From Agelaius tricolor (Eukaryota > Chordata > Aves > Passeriformes > Icteridae): a DNA stretch of 64,000 nt. A program made the translations under genes and the position numbers. Position 1 is the first letter of the stretch, and every line of letters begins with the position of its first letter. Location of the stretch: NCBI GenBank assembly GCA_023055355.1, contig JALJCS010000051.1, forward strand, positions 1,302,001 through 1,366,000, read 5' to 3'. This document shows positions 35,531-46,982 of this stretch, piece after piece. The notes beneath the pieces are model-generated. The model searched no databases. It was not told the origin of the DNA and was given only the letters and a program-made list of their open reading frames with translations.

Positions 35531-37033
35531 ACGGCAGCAGCGCGCCGCTGGAGATCGTGCTGCTGGCCAAGGTGTCCCGTGGCTGTGCCGCTGTCATTCA
35601 GCTCCTGGAGTGGCTCGAGCTCCCCGACAGCTTCCTGCTGGTGCTGGAGCATCCGGAGCGGTGCCAGGAGCTCTCGGGTTTCCTGGCGGAGCGGGGGTTC
35701 CTGCCCGAGGAGGAGGCGCGGGCGCTGTTCCGCCAGGTGCTGGAGGCCGTGCGGCACTGCACCGCCTGCGGGGTCCTGCACAGGGACATCAAGCCCGAGA
35801 ACATCCTGCTCGACCTGGCCAGCGGGCAGCTGAAACTCATCGACTTTGGCTGTGGCGCCTTCCTCCAAGACACAGCCTACACCCAGTTTGCAGGTGAGCC
35901 CTCCAGGGCATGCTCCTGGGCATCTCATGGCCCAGCCTGGGTGCAGCACCGGGGCTTCCCCCTATTGCAGCCGGGATGGGATTGATGCTGCAGCCGAGTT
36001 GATTTGGGTGGGGTGTGAGGGGGGCCAGCTGCCAGCCCTGCCGACAGCCTTCAGCACCCACTGTGGCCTGGGCTGGGGCTGGAGCTGGGGCAGCCAGCCC
36101 AACACAAACCCCCATGGGAGTAGCAGAGAGCGGGGTCTGACCCCGTGCCCCGGATGGTTTGGTGTGCAGGCGAGGAAGGGCTTGGACTGCTCTGCTCCCC
36201 TTGTTTGCCTTGGCTTATTAACAGTTTTGGGGGCCATACAGGTGGGGAGGAGAGTGGGTTTTCTCCACCACTGAGTGGGTTTCTCCTTTGTGTGTCATGG
36301 TTGGGCCTTCCCAGGGTTTCTGCTGCCCTCTTCCAGCACCAGTGGCTTCTTTTCCAGCCCCGAGTTTGTACACAAGCCCCAGGTGCTGGTGAGAGGTCAG
36401 CGCTCACCCCGTGTGGCTCTGGGGCAGCCCCCGCATGGCCAGGGATGCTGGGGCCGGGCTCTGGGAGCAGCAGCATCCCCCTGCTGAGCTGTGTCTGTGT
36501 TCCACAGGAACCCTGTCCTACAGCCCACCAGAGTGGATCCAGCACCAATGCTACCACGGCGAGGCAGCGACAATCTGGTCCCTGGGCCTCCTGCTGTGCC
36601 ACCTGGTCATGGGCAAGCACCCGTTCAGGAGGGGCCAGGAGATCATCCGGGGGCGGATCTTGTTCCCACGATGGCTCTCTCAAGGTGGATCCTCATCTCT
36701 GGGCATGGGGGGAATCCCAGTGCTGGGAGACAGCAGCGGGCTCGTGGGCATCCCACTCTGGCAGCTGCTGAGGAGGTGGCACAGGTCCTGCTCTCCTGCT
36801 CTCCTCCAAACAGAGCATCCATGGGGAAGTTTAGGCCCAGCTCTGGGCACACCCAGCATGGCCTGGGCACGGGAACAGGGGGACAACTTCTCCAACTGAC
36901 TGGTGATTTCTGGTTTCTCTCCCCAGAGTGCCAGGATATCATTAAGAGGTGTTTGTCCATGCAACCCTCAGACAGGCCGTCCTTAGAAGAGCTTTTCTGC
37001 CATCCTTGGGTGCAGGGTGTTCCTCTGCCCTAG
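34609..37033 (+). CDS. PIM1-like: PIM1-like serine/threonine kinase, five exons, intact
   Basis: PIM kinases are constitutively active cytosolic/nuclear Ser/Thr kinases promoting growth and survival. Exons: 34,609-35,151; 35,272-35,322; 35,527-35,893; 36,508-36,684; 36,927-37,033. All introns are GT..AG, and the total is 1,245 bases (414 codons plus TAG). The first ~140 residues are a Pro/Arg/Ala-rich extension starting [12 protein letters not shown]. The kinase domain starts near [15 protein letters not shown] (glycine loop), followed by AIK (ATP lysine), the PIM-typical hinge region [18 protein letters not shown] (catalytic loop), DFG in [14 protein letters not shown] (substrate lobe) and a C-terminal [10 protein letters not shown]. 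All catalytic residues are present. PIM1 of mammals is about 313 residues, so the extra length is the N-terminus. Exon 1 may hide a further intron, because an acceptor-like CCCGCAG stands before residue 146. The PIM family is greatly expanded in songbirds. A dead copy follows 270 bases downstream. Confidence 0.88.
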
Positions 37034-37305
37034 AAGATGGGAGAGATCCACGTGCACAGTCGGATCCAGGGCCTGGCAGGTACCAGCTCCACACATCTCT
37101 TGGCAATCAGTGGCAAAGCAAACGAGGCTGGTTTTGTGCTGCGTGTAGCTCTGAGCAGGGGTCAGCAGAAGGAAACACGCAGCTCTTGGGCTGGAGCTGA
37201 GCTGGAGACCTGGGGTGGCAAGCACTGGTGGCCACCATCCCCCCGGTTGTGTTTGTCTGGTTCATGGATGGCTGGGGCCCTGGGCAGAGCCCTGACAGCC
37301 TGGTC

Positions 37306-37482
37306 TGGCCCCAGGGAAGGAGAAGGAGCCCCTGGAGAAGCTGTACCAGGTGGGGCTGCTGCTGGAGACACCAAGGACAAGCTCAAGGGTGACAATCTCT
37401 TCCTCGGCCTGGCCAGCTGAAGATGATGGACTTGGATTCTGGCACCTTCTTCAAAGCCAGGCTCCAGGCCTAGTTTGCAGGT
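37306..37482 (+). pseudogene. PIM1-like kinase relic, right arm
   Basis: After a CCCCAG acceptor the sequence encodes a PIM exon 2-like start (GKEKEPLEKLYQVG). It then loses the glycine loop and jumps to a DFG-region piece (DLDSGTFFKA), which ends in a stop and a CAGGTGAGTCC donor. Sequence resembling the last PIM intron follows (37,660-37,815, compare 36,785-36,926). It is internally deleted and non-functional, and shares its deletion with 16,270-16,560. It stands head-to-tail with the intact gene, indicating an old tandem duplication. Confidence 0.72.
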
Positions 37483-39032
37483 GAGTCCACAGGCAGGGGG
37501 ATGCTCCCAGATCTGGGCCTGGCACGGCCTGCCCGGGCACCAAAGGTTCCCCCTTTGCTGGGGCAGATGCAATGAATTCTTCAGTCGATGCCCAGCTGCT
37601 TTTTGGCTCTGGGCAGCTGCTGAGGGCTGGATGTGCAGTGCTGGCTGCAGGCTGGGCACATGTCCTGCCCTCCTGCTCTGCTGCCAAAGGCAGCAGGGAT
37701 GGGCAGCTCTGGGCACAGCTCTGGGCACAGCCAGCACGGCCTGGGCACCGCAGGCCTTGGCACAAGGGCACAGGAGCCCTCAGCTGACGGGGGGTTTCTG
37801 CTTTCTCTCCTTGCAGCCGGGCTCTGCGGCTGCTGAGGCTGCTCTGGGCTCTGCCAGGGCTCTGCTGGGCTCAGCCCTGGGCCCAGCTGGGCTGGCTCTG
37901 CCCTCACATTGCTCTGACAGCTCTGCATCAGACGAGCCCGTTGCGAGCACAGCGCCTGAGCTTTCTGCTTTGGCAGGTGAGTGAGACTCTGCTGCAGGCC
38001 CAGAGATTGCAGCTGGGGACACACATCCAATTGGCAAGGACCCAAACTCTCCACAGTCCCAGCTGAATGCCTGGATCTCCCCAGGCTGTTCTGTCTGTCC
38101 CATTCTTCCTTCTTGATTGGCTGGAATTGTGCAGTTGCACTTTCTTCCTCCTCTAGAAGTGCCACGAGTGGGCCAAAGCTGGCGAGTGGGCCATGCTCCT
38201 GAGGCAGTGCAGTCTGGAGCTGATGGATGGAGAATTGCCCTTCTGCACCTCCAAACCAGAGCAAAAAGCTGTCAGTGGGACTTTGTGTCTTCAAGAAATC
38301 CCTGACAGTTTCAAAGGGAATGTGCGGCTCATTTCCAGGCTGAGAAGGAAGGGCATCTTCTAAAGGATTTGGGGTTTGACAGAGTTTCTATTCCCAGTCC
38401 TGCTTGGAGCTGGAAGGGCACAAAGCAATTTCCTCTTGCTTCGAGCACAATTTAAAATAGCAATGTTGGAAACAAAGCCCAAAACCTTTTAAAAGGCTGC
38501 TGAGGTCAGTAAGATGGATCCATGCCATCAGCAGATTTACAATGTAAATAACTGAGTTCTCTTTTTCAAAAGATCATGTACCTCTTAATGCCAAGAATGT
38601 AACTTTGCATTTATGTTTTGTTTTTTTCACTAACATTATGTTATATTTTTTCTCTAACACTTGGATTTTATTCTTATCTTCTACAATTTACCTATTTTTT
38701 TCCCTTTTCCTTTTTTTTCCTTTAAATAGAAAACATGTCCTATCAAAGGAATGTCCTTTGCTCCTGGTTCCTGTGTGGAGCAGCTCCCTTCCTGCTGGCT
38801 GAGCTGCTCAGGCAGAGCCCGGCAGCTCCTGGCCCTGCAGGGCTGAGGCTTTTCCCCGTTGCTGGGCACAGACTGATGGAGCAGCACTGCTGAACACGGG
38901 CACACAGAGGGACCAGGAGCAGCTGCCTCTGCCCACCTGAGGCTCCAAGGCCCAAACTCTGAGCAGCCAGGGCTGGAAGAGACTGGCAGGATCTGATCCC
39001 TGACTCTGGGCCAGGGCTGCACAAATGACCCC

Positions 39033-39033
<1 letters not shown>

Positions 39034-39063
<30 letters not shown>
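39034..39063 (+). repeat. (CAG)10 microsatellite
   Basis: Ten CAG units, the partner of (CTG)10 at 14,062-14,091 in the other arm. Confidence 0.9.
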
Positions 39064-39064
<1 letters not shown>

Positions 39065-39721
39065 TGGAGCTGACTTTCAGCACAGCCCCTGCCCCTGTTC
39101 CCTCCCGTGTGCAGCGGTGTCACAGCAGCCTGAGGCACCTGGGAGCCCCCAGTGCCAGCAGGGACTTGAGATGGCAGCCCTGGGCTCCTGGAGGCTGTGC
39201 AAGGAATGGAGCTGGGCACTCCCTGTCCATGGGGAGCTTGCAGATGGAAAAGGCTGCTGTGCCCAGGCAGCTCCAAGGGCACAGAAAGGAGGCTCTGGAG
39301 CACTGGATCTGTGCCAGTGCCACAGTCCTGGGCAGCAGCCAGCCAGCCCTGGGGAACAGGGGGCACAGCACGAGGGACAGAAGCAGGCAAGGGCAGAGAC
39401 TGGAGAGAGCCAGAGCCAGGAGCAGGAACAGCTGCTCCATTGCACTCTTGGAGAAAGCTCTGGGCTGGTTCAAAGCGCTGAAAGGCGTGAAGGGCAGAGA
39501 GGAGGCCACAGCAAACAATGCTCCTGTTTGCACAGCCTCCCCTCTCCGTGTCCCAGAAGGAATTGCATGGACTGTGTTCTTCTCTCCGAGTTGTCTCGTT
39601 CAGCATGAGCAGCTCAGCACCAGGAGCTGAAGGAGCTGAAGCCTCAGGCCACAGGAGCTGGGCAAGAGGGAACTTTTGGAGCAAAGGAATGCTGCTAAAA
39701 TAGCCCCAGCTGAATGCAGTG

Positions 39722-39900
39722 GATAGAATCATGGAATCACAGAATCCTTTCTGTTGGAAAAGCCCTCTGAGCTCACCCAGTGCAGCCGCTCACCTAGCAG
39801 TGCCAAGCCCAGCACTAAACCACGTCCCTGAAGTGCCAAGGCCTGGACACCAGCCCTGAGTGAGGCCTGAACAGCAGGCCCTGAGCCCAAGGTGGCCTCT
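39722..39900 (-). mobile_element. CR1 LINE 3' terminal fragment, right arm
   Basis: Reverse complement of 13,205-13,390. The minus-strand end carries the AATCATGGAATCACAGAATCC motif (seen here on the plus strand), typical of CR1 3' ends. Confidence 0.75.
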
Positions 39901-40432
39901 GGATGAACCTTCCAGCCAAAGGTTATCTTTGTATCTGCTCCCTGATGAAATATGCATGGTCATTAGCACTGTGATAGATGTAGCCACTCATTAGTGAAAC
40001 ATGTATTGACCTTTGTGTATTTAGAAGCCGGACAAGGCCATGAAATCTGACATCTGGCCTTGTTTGAGGCTGAATGGTCAAAGTCAGCTCCCTTGGTTCC
40101 TCCTGGGGCCCTGGCCAGCCTTTGGGAGGGACCCAAGAGAGGATGAAACCAGATGTTGCCACACTAGCAGTGCTGTCAGTTTGTCCATTCAGCACTGTCA
40201 GAGCTGGGCCCTCTCCCAGCGGGGTTGGAGCCTCACCTGTGGCTGGAGGCTCCTGCAGGAATTGCCAGTGCCCAGGAGTGGCTCTGCAGCCCTTGGCTGT
40301 GACAGCTTCCCCAGCTGCTGTGTGGGTCTGGGCGATGGTAAAGGCTGAGGGTAACTGGGGCTGGATCTTTCTCAATCACTGCAGGCAATCTTTGGTGGGG
40401 ATGGTTGGGTGCATTGCTGAGCTGCTCCTGTT

Positions 40433-40915
40433 GTGATTCTTTGCTGCTTTGAGCTGCAGGAAATGACACTGATTCCTTCAGTTGGTGTCTGTGTCTTTGG
40501 TGCTGACCCTGCCCACTGGCAAAACAAAACTGGCCCAGTCTGGCCAGATCCCAACAAAATGTCACTTGTTCAGTGTCAATGTGAGGAATCAGTGCCATCA
40601 GAAATTCCCAGATGGGAAGCCCTTCCCTGGAGTTCCCTGGCTCTGGAGTGGGCTGAGATTGGAGCCTCGTGGGAGCAGTGGGGCAGTCGGGTAAAAGAGG
40701 CCGAACCCCTGGATGGCTTCAAATGCATCCAAAAATTGCACATGGAAAAGGAAAAGAACTTGTGGGTTTGGGCAGACAAAGATGAATTTGTTAAGAGTCC
40801 ATTGGAAACAGCACCTTCAGAAGGAACAATTATTGTTGGAATGTTCCCACACAGAGCAAGAGCAGGTTTTAATCCTGAGCTCAGATGCATTTGTGCAAGT
40901 GAAATATCAATATAA
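40433..40915 (+). mobile_element. Retroviral-like open segment, right copy
   Basis: This plus-strand frame of 160 codons is the partner of minus 12,690-12,200. The two differ at scattered positions but both stay open. No diagnostic retroviral motif is visible, so a gag or env origin is only inferred from context. Confidence 0.35.
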
Positions 40916-41454
40916 TAAAATACTATATATGTATTTATAGGATAATAAGACCTTCATATATATTTGTTATATATTTTTATATGTATGTCTAGGTCTGTCT
41001 ATCTATATCAAATGTATATCTACATATAAAATTATAATAATGTGAAATAGTGCTGACAATACTAATTTGGTAGCTTTGGCTGCTCAGGGATGTAACACTA
41101 AATACCCTACAGAACAGGATTGGCCTGGACCCTGATGTCAGTGGTCAACTTTGTGAGATTGTATGCAGTGAAAAAAGGAGGAAGGGAGGAAATTGGCTGT
41201 TTTTACAGGGTTTGCTGATACTGTGATGCAGAGTGCTTTGTCTGTTCCTGTGAAAAATTCAGTGATGAAGCCTGCAGGGTTTTTCATGTACCAGACTATG
41301 CACAAGCTGAAGGATTGGTTGCACGGGTGAAGGGGTTGTTTAAAAAGCAGTTGAAAAAATGAGGAGATGGGAACCTTTGCCCATGGAGAACCCATCTCCC
41401 AGATGTGCTCCATGCCCTTAACAATGGCCCACTGGGGAAATGGGCTTTGGGAGA

Positions 41455-41640
41455 AGCCAATCAGGAGAATGAAACCAGATGTTCCCACACTAGCAGTGGT
41501 GTCAGCTTGTTTGTTTAACAGTGTAAAAGCTGGGCCCTCTCACAGTGAGGTTGGAGCCTCCTTGCCTGCAAAGGTGGGTGCACCTGCAGGAATTCCCAGG
41601 GTCCAGGAGTGGCTCTCCAGTCCTTGGCTATGAAAGGGTT
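41455..41640. repeat. Partial direct copy of 40,135-40,315
   Basis: The words GGAATGAAACCAGATGTT(G/C)CCACACTAGCAGTG (split by one difference), GCTGGGCCCTCTC and GGTTGGAGCCTC occur in the same order as at 40,135-40,315. It suggests two LTR- or leader-derived copies of one element bracketing 40,315-41,455. It lies just outside the arm edge. Confidence 0.5.
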
Positions 41641-42480
41641 AAAAGCACTGTGCCCAGGCATACTTGGGCAAGAATAAGAGACACTGCACCCAATATGGAA
41701 GCTTGCAAATATTCAGCCACAAGCTCAAGACACAGGATGAAAGTTGGCAAGAAACAGGGAACAAAATTGGCAGAAATCAAGGGCAGAGCCTGCTAAAACC
41801 AGTGAGGAAATTGCTGAAACAGCCAACAAGAGACTGTGCATGCCTAGACGAGAAAGGTGCAAAGGGCACGGCGATGAAGACGTCCAGCCTTCATCAGGAG
41901 ACCCCCGAGGAAGACGCGGAGCCTTCCTCAGTGCCACTTCCCCAGTGCCTTCCTCAGTGCCAGCACCAGTGCGCACTGCGCCTGCGCCTGGCTCACGCTA
42001 ATGATGGTAATGAGTGCTGAGAGATCGTTTGCATAACCACACCTTTTCTAAGGAAAACCATGAATGTGCATAGAGTATAACCATCCATTGTAATCTCTGT
42101 GTGCTGTCAGGAGGAGATATCCCCGCACACCCGGCGCTGAATAAAGCAAATCCCCCTCCCTGGGCTTTGTCTGGGAAGTGTCTCTGGGCCCCGTTTGGGG
42201 CCATCCACGTCCATGGGGTTCTGTCAAGTCCCAGTGGAACCTTGGTGCCACGTTGTTCCCCAGCCTCACAATGCTCTCCTGCTTCCATGAGGTCCCTCCC
42301 TCTGTGACACCCTGCAGCCCTGGCTCCATCAGGGTCTCTGGGGTTCCTTGGTGCACGCCTTTCTCACATCTGAGCCTTGCTTCCATGGGTTCCATGGACT
42401 GACAGTGGCCCTCTGCATTCCATGGGCCCAGCTAGATCACAGCAGAGCCTGGCTTTCATCAGGTTCTGATACCTGTTCTG
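41640..42480. other. No gene recognised
   Basis: 41,640-42,000 is A-rich, passing into a G+C-rich stretch. 42,000-42,480 has scattered TCCATG..GGTTC text reminiscent of the minisatellite at 4,508 but without a clear period. No coding or RNA gene was seen. Confidence 0.4.
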
Positions 42481-43215
42481 CCAGCTGACAGGGCTGATTT
42501 AAAGAACACAGAAACCAATGGGAAGAATGGTCTTATTTTACTGTGAGTGTTAAGGCAACACAAAATTAAAATTATACATTCAATACAACTACATGCTTGG
42601 CTTTAGCAACAAGCAAAAAGAAGCAAGGTAATGCACCTAATCATTATTACAGGAGAGAAAGGATAGGGACTGAGAAAGACACATCCCCAATTGCCTAAAC
42701 ACTTTACCATCATCCAGAGTCCGCAGGCACTAGGGAGCCCCATTTCACAGTGAGGACCTGGAGAACTAGTCCAAGCACTTTGGAAAATCCTACATGGTGC
42801 ATCCAATAGCAGGTGAGGTCTCCAAATTTGCTCCAAAAGTGGGTTCAGCATTCATAGGCCCAAATGAGCAAGTCAAAGTGACTTGATGATACTTCTAGCA
42901 CATAAACTCCTGGATCTCTTGGCACTTTTGCTGAGCAGGAGGGCCCAGGACTTGGCCAGAGTCCAGTCCCTTGGCTTGGAGGGTTTCCCCTAAAATATCC
43001 TACAAGCCTCTATTCATGTCAGTTGGGAAAATTTCTTAGAGTAATACTTTTCTTGCAGGTAACTACACAAGATTATGTGAAAGTCTCCAAAGCAGCTGGT
43101 TTGGTGTTAAACAGCTGCAGAAGCACCTTGGTCATCTATTTTTAGCTAACTAAAACTGATGGTGTTAGTCACATAATGCCCAGGGTTTGTCCTGTAAGCC
43201 AGCTCTGGCTGAGGG
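42480..43215 (+). repeat. LTR-like interspersed repeat, second copy
   Basis: 42,780-43,215 matches 16,790-17,450 directly. The preceding 42,480-42,780 weakly resembles 12,600-12,800 (ACTGAGAAAGA..ATCCCC..TTACC, TTTACCATC.CCAGA). Together these look like an old retroviral LTR plus leader, because retroviral pol sequence follows at 43,240. Confidence 0.5.
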
Positions 43216-43239
43216 CTGCTACTCAGGCCTGAGCACATC

Positions 43240-43760
43240 AGCAGCTGAAGTGACCACGACTGGGAATGGCAAAAACACCCCCTGGGACTGGCCCAGAGGC
43301 CCTGGCATGGATCACCTCAGGAGACAGGATTTCAGGGAGCCCAAAGGACTTTGGGGAGAGCTGCTGTGGACACAGAGGGAATTGCACAGCTGGATCCCTT
43401 GCCTGGGCTCTCAGAGGACCCTTCTGCTGCGGGGCTGCTGAGGGTGGAGGAACAGCAGGTACCCATGGCCACCCCAAAGCAGGGCCCCGTTGGCAACACG
43501 GCCCCGACCGGGGCTGCGGGACCCCATCCCTGGGATGAGTCAGGAGCTGCAGAGCTGGGAGTGCTCAGCCAGAGCCACTGAGCCTTCAGCAGCCCCACAC
43601 GGCCAGAGCGTGAGCCCAGTGGGGAGTGGGCACTGACGGGGACTGTGGGGCCTGAACCAAGGCCCAGCCCCACTGACAGCGGCTGTGCCGGACACGCTGC
43701 AGCTCCAGGAGCAGCTGGAGCCCCAGGCAGCCAAGGGGTGCCACCATGGATGTTCCTTTC
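43240..43760 (+). mobile_element. Old ERVL-like protease/RT relic
   Basis: The sequence is collinear with 29,870-30,380 of the provirus at 27,960-31,090. Matching pairs include GACTGGCCCAGAGGCCC; CAGGATTTC near 43,325 against ATAGATTTCCTCCAG; GGAGGAACAGCAGGT against GAAGAGCAACGAGTG; and GCTGTGCCGGACACGCTG against GCTGTGCCGGACATGCTG. It is much more diverged, with indels, and cannot code. Confidence 0.65.
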
Positions 43761-44260
43761 TTCCCCCTCAGAAAGGACACTGGGAAGCTGGGGAAGTGTC
43801 AATGAAAGGAGCAGGGATGGTGGGAGCTGTGGAACATCACTAACAGGAGAAACCCAAACTCTCCTGAGAAAGGAGGGCAGAAATCCCTGGTGTCCAGCAT
43901 CCTGCCAGAGAAACCCATTCCCAGAATTACCAACATAAAGCCATCCTCCAATTCTCTGGATTGTGCTGCTCCCAACCCACTAACACCTTCCCCCCAGAGT
44001 GAAGATCTGAAGTGGGATTGATGGAGGAAAGCTGAGCCCTGAGCCAGGCCAGCGTCAGTGCCAGGAGCATTCCCTGGCGCTGTTTGACAGCGGCTCTGCA
44101 GGAGCTGGGGATGCAAACAGGACAAACCTGAGCATCTCCCACCATCAGATACCTCAGAGCTCACACAGCAACATGGCCGTGGCTCTCCCAAACTGGATTT
44201 AGGAATGGCACACCTACTGCAGCCATTGGATCCTGATCAGCCCAGATCCCTTTGGGACCG
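43760..44260. other. No gene recognised
   Basis: Unique-looking, moderately G+C-rich DNA between the pol relic and the LTR pair. Frames of up to 130 codons show no domain. Confidence 0.4.
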
Positions 44261-44261
44261 T

Positions 44262-44530
44262 TATATAAATGAGAACTTGACTAGGCCAATATTCGAGCAC
44301 AAATCGGTGCCAGCAGTGAGCGGGGCCCGTTGTTTCAGGACTGGTTCCTATGGGAAACATCCCGCTTCCCATGGCAGACACCCCGCTCCAGTCAGGCCAG
44401 CACCCCTGGGTTAGAATTTGAAGGGTCTCAGTCTCAGTCCTTGGGGAGGGCTTCAAGCTCTGTCCTTGACAGCGGTTGTGAGGCATGTTATGCATAAGAA
44501 GCTTGACTAGGCCAATATTCAAGCAGCAAT
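44262..44530 (-). repeat. Short tandem duplication of an LTR end
   Basis: The text GACTAGGCCAATATTC occurs at 44,279 and again near 44,502, each preceded by AGAACTTGACT or AGAAGCTTGACT. This means the terminal 40-50 bases of the adjacent LTR are repeated about 220 bases outward. Confidence 0.6.
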
Positions 44531-45345
44531 CAATTTATTAATTAATATGGTAAAGTATGAGCAATACAGCGCTGGGTACAGGGGGGGAAGTTTTCCCTCC
44601 AACTGCACCCCGATAATTGAGGGTTACAGGTATTTATAGGGGTACTCATCAGCTTTTTTCAGATGTTTCTATTTCCAATTTTTACTCATCAGCAATTTTT
44701 ATTCCAAATGATTACATCACAATTCTATACACTATTGTGATTTGAATTTCTCAGGATGTATTTTCAAAGGAGTATCCCCAGATGCTGATGGTCCAGTTTC
44801 CAAAAGAGGAAAGACAAATCCCATCTGGTGGAGTCCAGCTCTCCAGATGTGTCCACCTTTTAATTCCAGAGACTATCAATCTAATGACAGTGATGTCCAG
44901 CTTCCCTTTGGTGGAAACCATAAATCCTTGAGGTGATGTTCATCTTCCTTTCTCAAACTGTTTTTCTCTGCTTCAATAAGGCGTAAGATAAGCATATTTC
45001 CTATATATATATTCCAAAGCTATAGTTTCAAGGATACAAGTAATGTTCTAAAATTATACTTCAAAATGTTATTATTGCAGAGCTCTTTATGGATTAAATG
45101 CAAGCAAAATGCAAGCAACATCCTTAACACCTTAATTCCAATGCTCCTAAATCAACCAGGGTTAATTGCAAACAAAAGATAGGTTCAAAGGCCTTTTTCC
45201 ATGCTTTATTTTCCTCAGTTATTATTAGAATTCGCAACTATCCCATTGTCAATGTCCACACATTTCGCATTCACAAGTACACACTTCGCCTGTTTGTACC
45301 TGACATGAAACATAGCTTTGCATCTCACATTGTATATAGTTATTA
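44484..45345 (-). mobile_element. LTR, left member of a head-to-head pair
   Basis: Reverse complement of 46,045-46,885 with moderate divergence. Read on the minus strand it runs from a GTCAGGTACAAACAGGCGAA-like start through a TATA-like ATATATATAGG region and TATAAATACC to AATTAATAAATTGATTGCTG (poly(A) signal) and the CTTGAATATTGGCCTAGTCA end. These are LTR features; there is no coding sequence. Confidence 0.65.
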
Positions 45346-46044
45346 GGTTAATAAAAACTGTTAAAATTATAGGCAGAGCCTTGTCTCACAGCCTGTCTCT
45401 CTCCGGGCTCCCTGGTGCTCCTTCAGCTCCTTCCCCCCTGCTGTGGCTCTGGCCCCGGGCTGAGCAGATCGAGCCCCGGGCCGGGCCCTGAGGCCGCTGC
45501 TGCTGCCGCGGCGCCTGCGGGGCAGCCCTGAGGCTCCGGGCCGGCTGTGGGAGCGGGAGCGGCGCTGCAGAGCCCGCGGCCCTCACGGGCTGCGAAGGCA
45601 CGGGCAGGTGGCCGTGGGGCCCGGCTGGCACTGCCGGCGCTGCTGCTCTGGGCTGCCGCCTGCAATCCTTACAGGCAGCCCTTAGGCCGGCTCAGGAGCC
45701 GCTCGGAGCCGTGCCCGAGGGCTGGCCCGGAGCCCCGGCCCCCAAGGGCACTTGTCCCTTCATCTCTGCACTGCCACATTCCGAGCTCATTTGTCAGCTT
45801 CCTCCTGCCCTTCCTTCCTGCGGGGCAGCGTTAGGGGCTGGCCCAGCGGCTTTCCTCCCGCACGGCTGCAGCCCCTTGCCCACAGCTCCCTGGCGGGAGC
45901 CAGAGCTGCTTTGCAGCCGGGCACCCCCGCCGTGTCCCGCAGCCCGGGCCGGCTCCTGCCCGCTGCCGGCGAGGCCCCGCGGCTGGGCCCGGCCATCCCG
46001 GGCCAGAGCAGCTCCCTGCCCAGGGAACACAGGGGGACACGGGG
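45346..46044. other. GC-rich spacer between inverted LTRs
   Basis: About 700 bases of CpG-rich, high-G+C DNA (45,400-46,030) separate the two AT-rich LTR arms. Frames on both strands encode only Ala/Pro/Gly-rich chains. The composition resembles a CpG island or first-exon DNA, but no exon can be supported. Confidence 0.5.
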
Positions 46045-46885
46045 GGATGTGAAATACAAAGCTGTGTGTCGTGTCAGGTACACACAGGCAATGAGTGTAT
46101 TTGTGATTGCGACATCTGTGGAGACCGGCAATGGGACAGTTGTGAATTCTAATAATAACTGAGGAAAGTAAAGCATGGAAGAAGTCCTTTGAACCCATCT
46201 TTTGTTTGCAATTAACCTTGGTTGATTTAGGAGCATTGGCATTAAAGCATTAAGAATGTTGCTTCTTGCTTGTAGTTAATCCTTAAAGAGTTCTGCAATA
46301 ATAACCTTTTGAAGTATAATTTTAGAACATTGCTTGTATCCTTGAAACTATAGCTTTGGAATATATATAAAGGAAACATGCTGATCTCATGCCTTAATAA
46401 AGCAGAGAAAAACAGCTTGAGAAAGGAAGATGAACATCACCTCAAGGATTTCTAGTTTCAGCCAAGGGAAGCTGGACATCACTGTTGTTAGATTTATAGT
46501 CTCTGCAATTAAAAGGAGGACCCACATCTGGAAAGCTGGACCTCACCAGATGGGATTCGTCTTTCTTCTTTTGGAAACTGGACCACCACCATCTGGGGAT
46601 ACTCCTTTCTGGGATATATCCTGAGAAAAGCTAAATCACAATAGTACATAGAATTGTGACGTAAAAATTGGGAATAGAAACTGCTGATGAGTAAGAATTG
46701 GAATAGAAACTGCTGAGAAAGCTGGTGAGTACCCCTATAAATAGCTGTAAGCCTCAACTATCGGTGTGCAGTTGGAGGGAAAACTTCCCCCACTGTTCCC
46801 AGCGCTGTATTGCTCATACTTTACCATATTAATTAATAAATTGATTGCTGCTTGAATATTGGCCTAGTCAAGCTTCTTATTTATA
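46045..46885 (+). mobile_element. LTR, right member of a head-to-head pair
   Basis: Partner of 44,484-45,345 in opposite orientation. It carries CCCCTATAAATAGC at about 46,732 (TATA) and TTAATTAATAAATTG at about 46,830 (poly(A) signal). It ends at about 46,885 after GGCCTAGTCAAGCTTCTTAT. Confidence 0.65.
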
Positions 46886-46982
46886 CCATCCATAACTGTA
46901 AAAGGAAAACTTCCTGCTGAACTCAACAAGACTAGAGGGAAATCAAGGCAGAGCCATGGTTTGTCAGGACTTGCTGCATCCT

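Larger units (their letters stand above)
37060..41440 (-). repeat. Inner inverted duplication, right arm (partner 11,675-16,760)
   Basis: This is the reverse complement of the left arm, starting about 30 bases after the PIM-like stop codon. It contains, in mirrored order, the PIM relic, the frame at 38,294-37,581, the (CAG)10 tract, the CR1 end, the retroviral-like segment (40,433-40,915) and an AT-rich stretch. Relative to the left arm it lacks about 640 bases at about 37,610. Confidence 0.88.
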
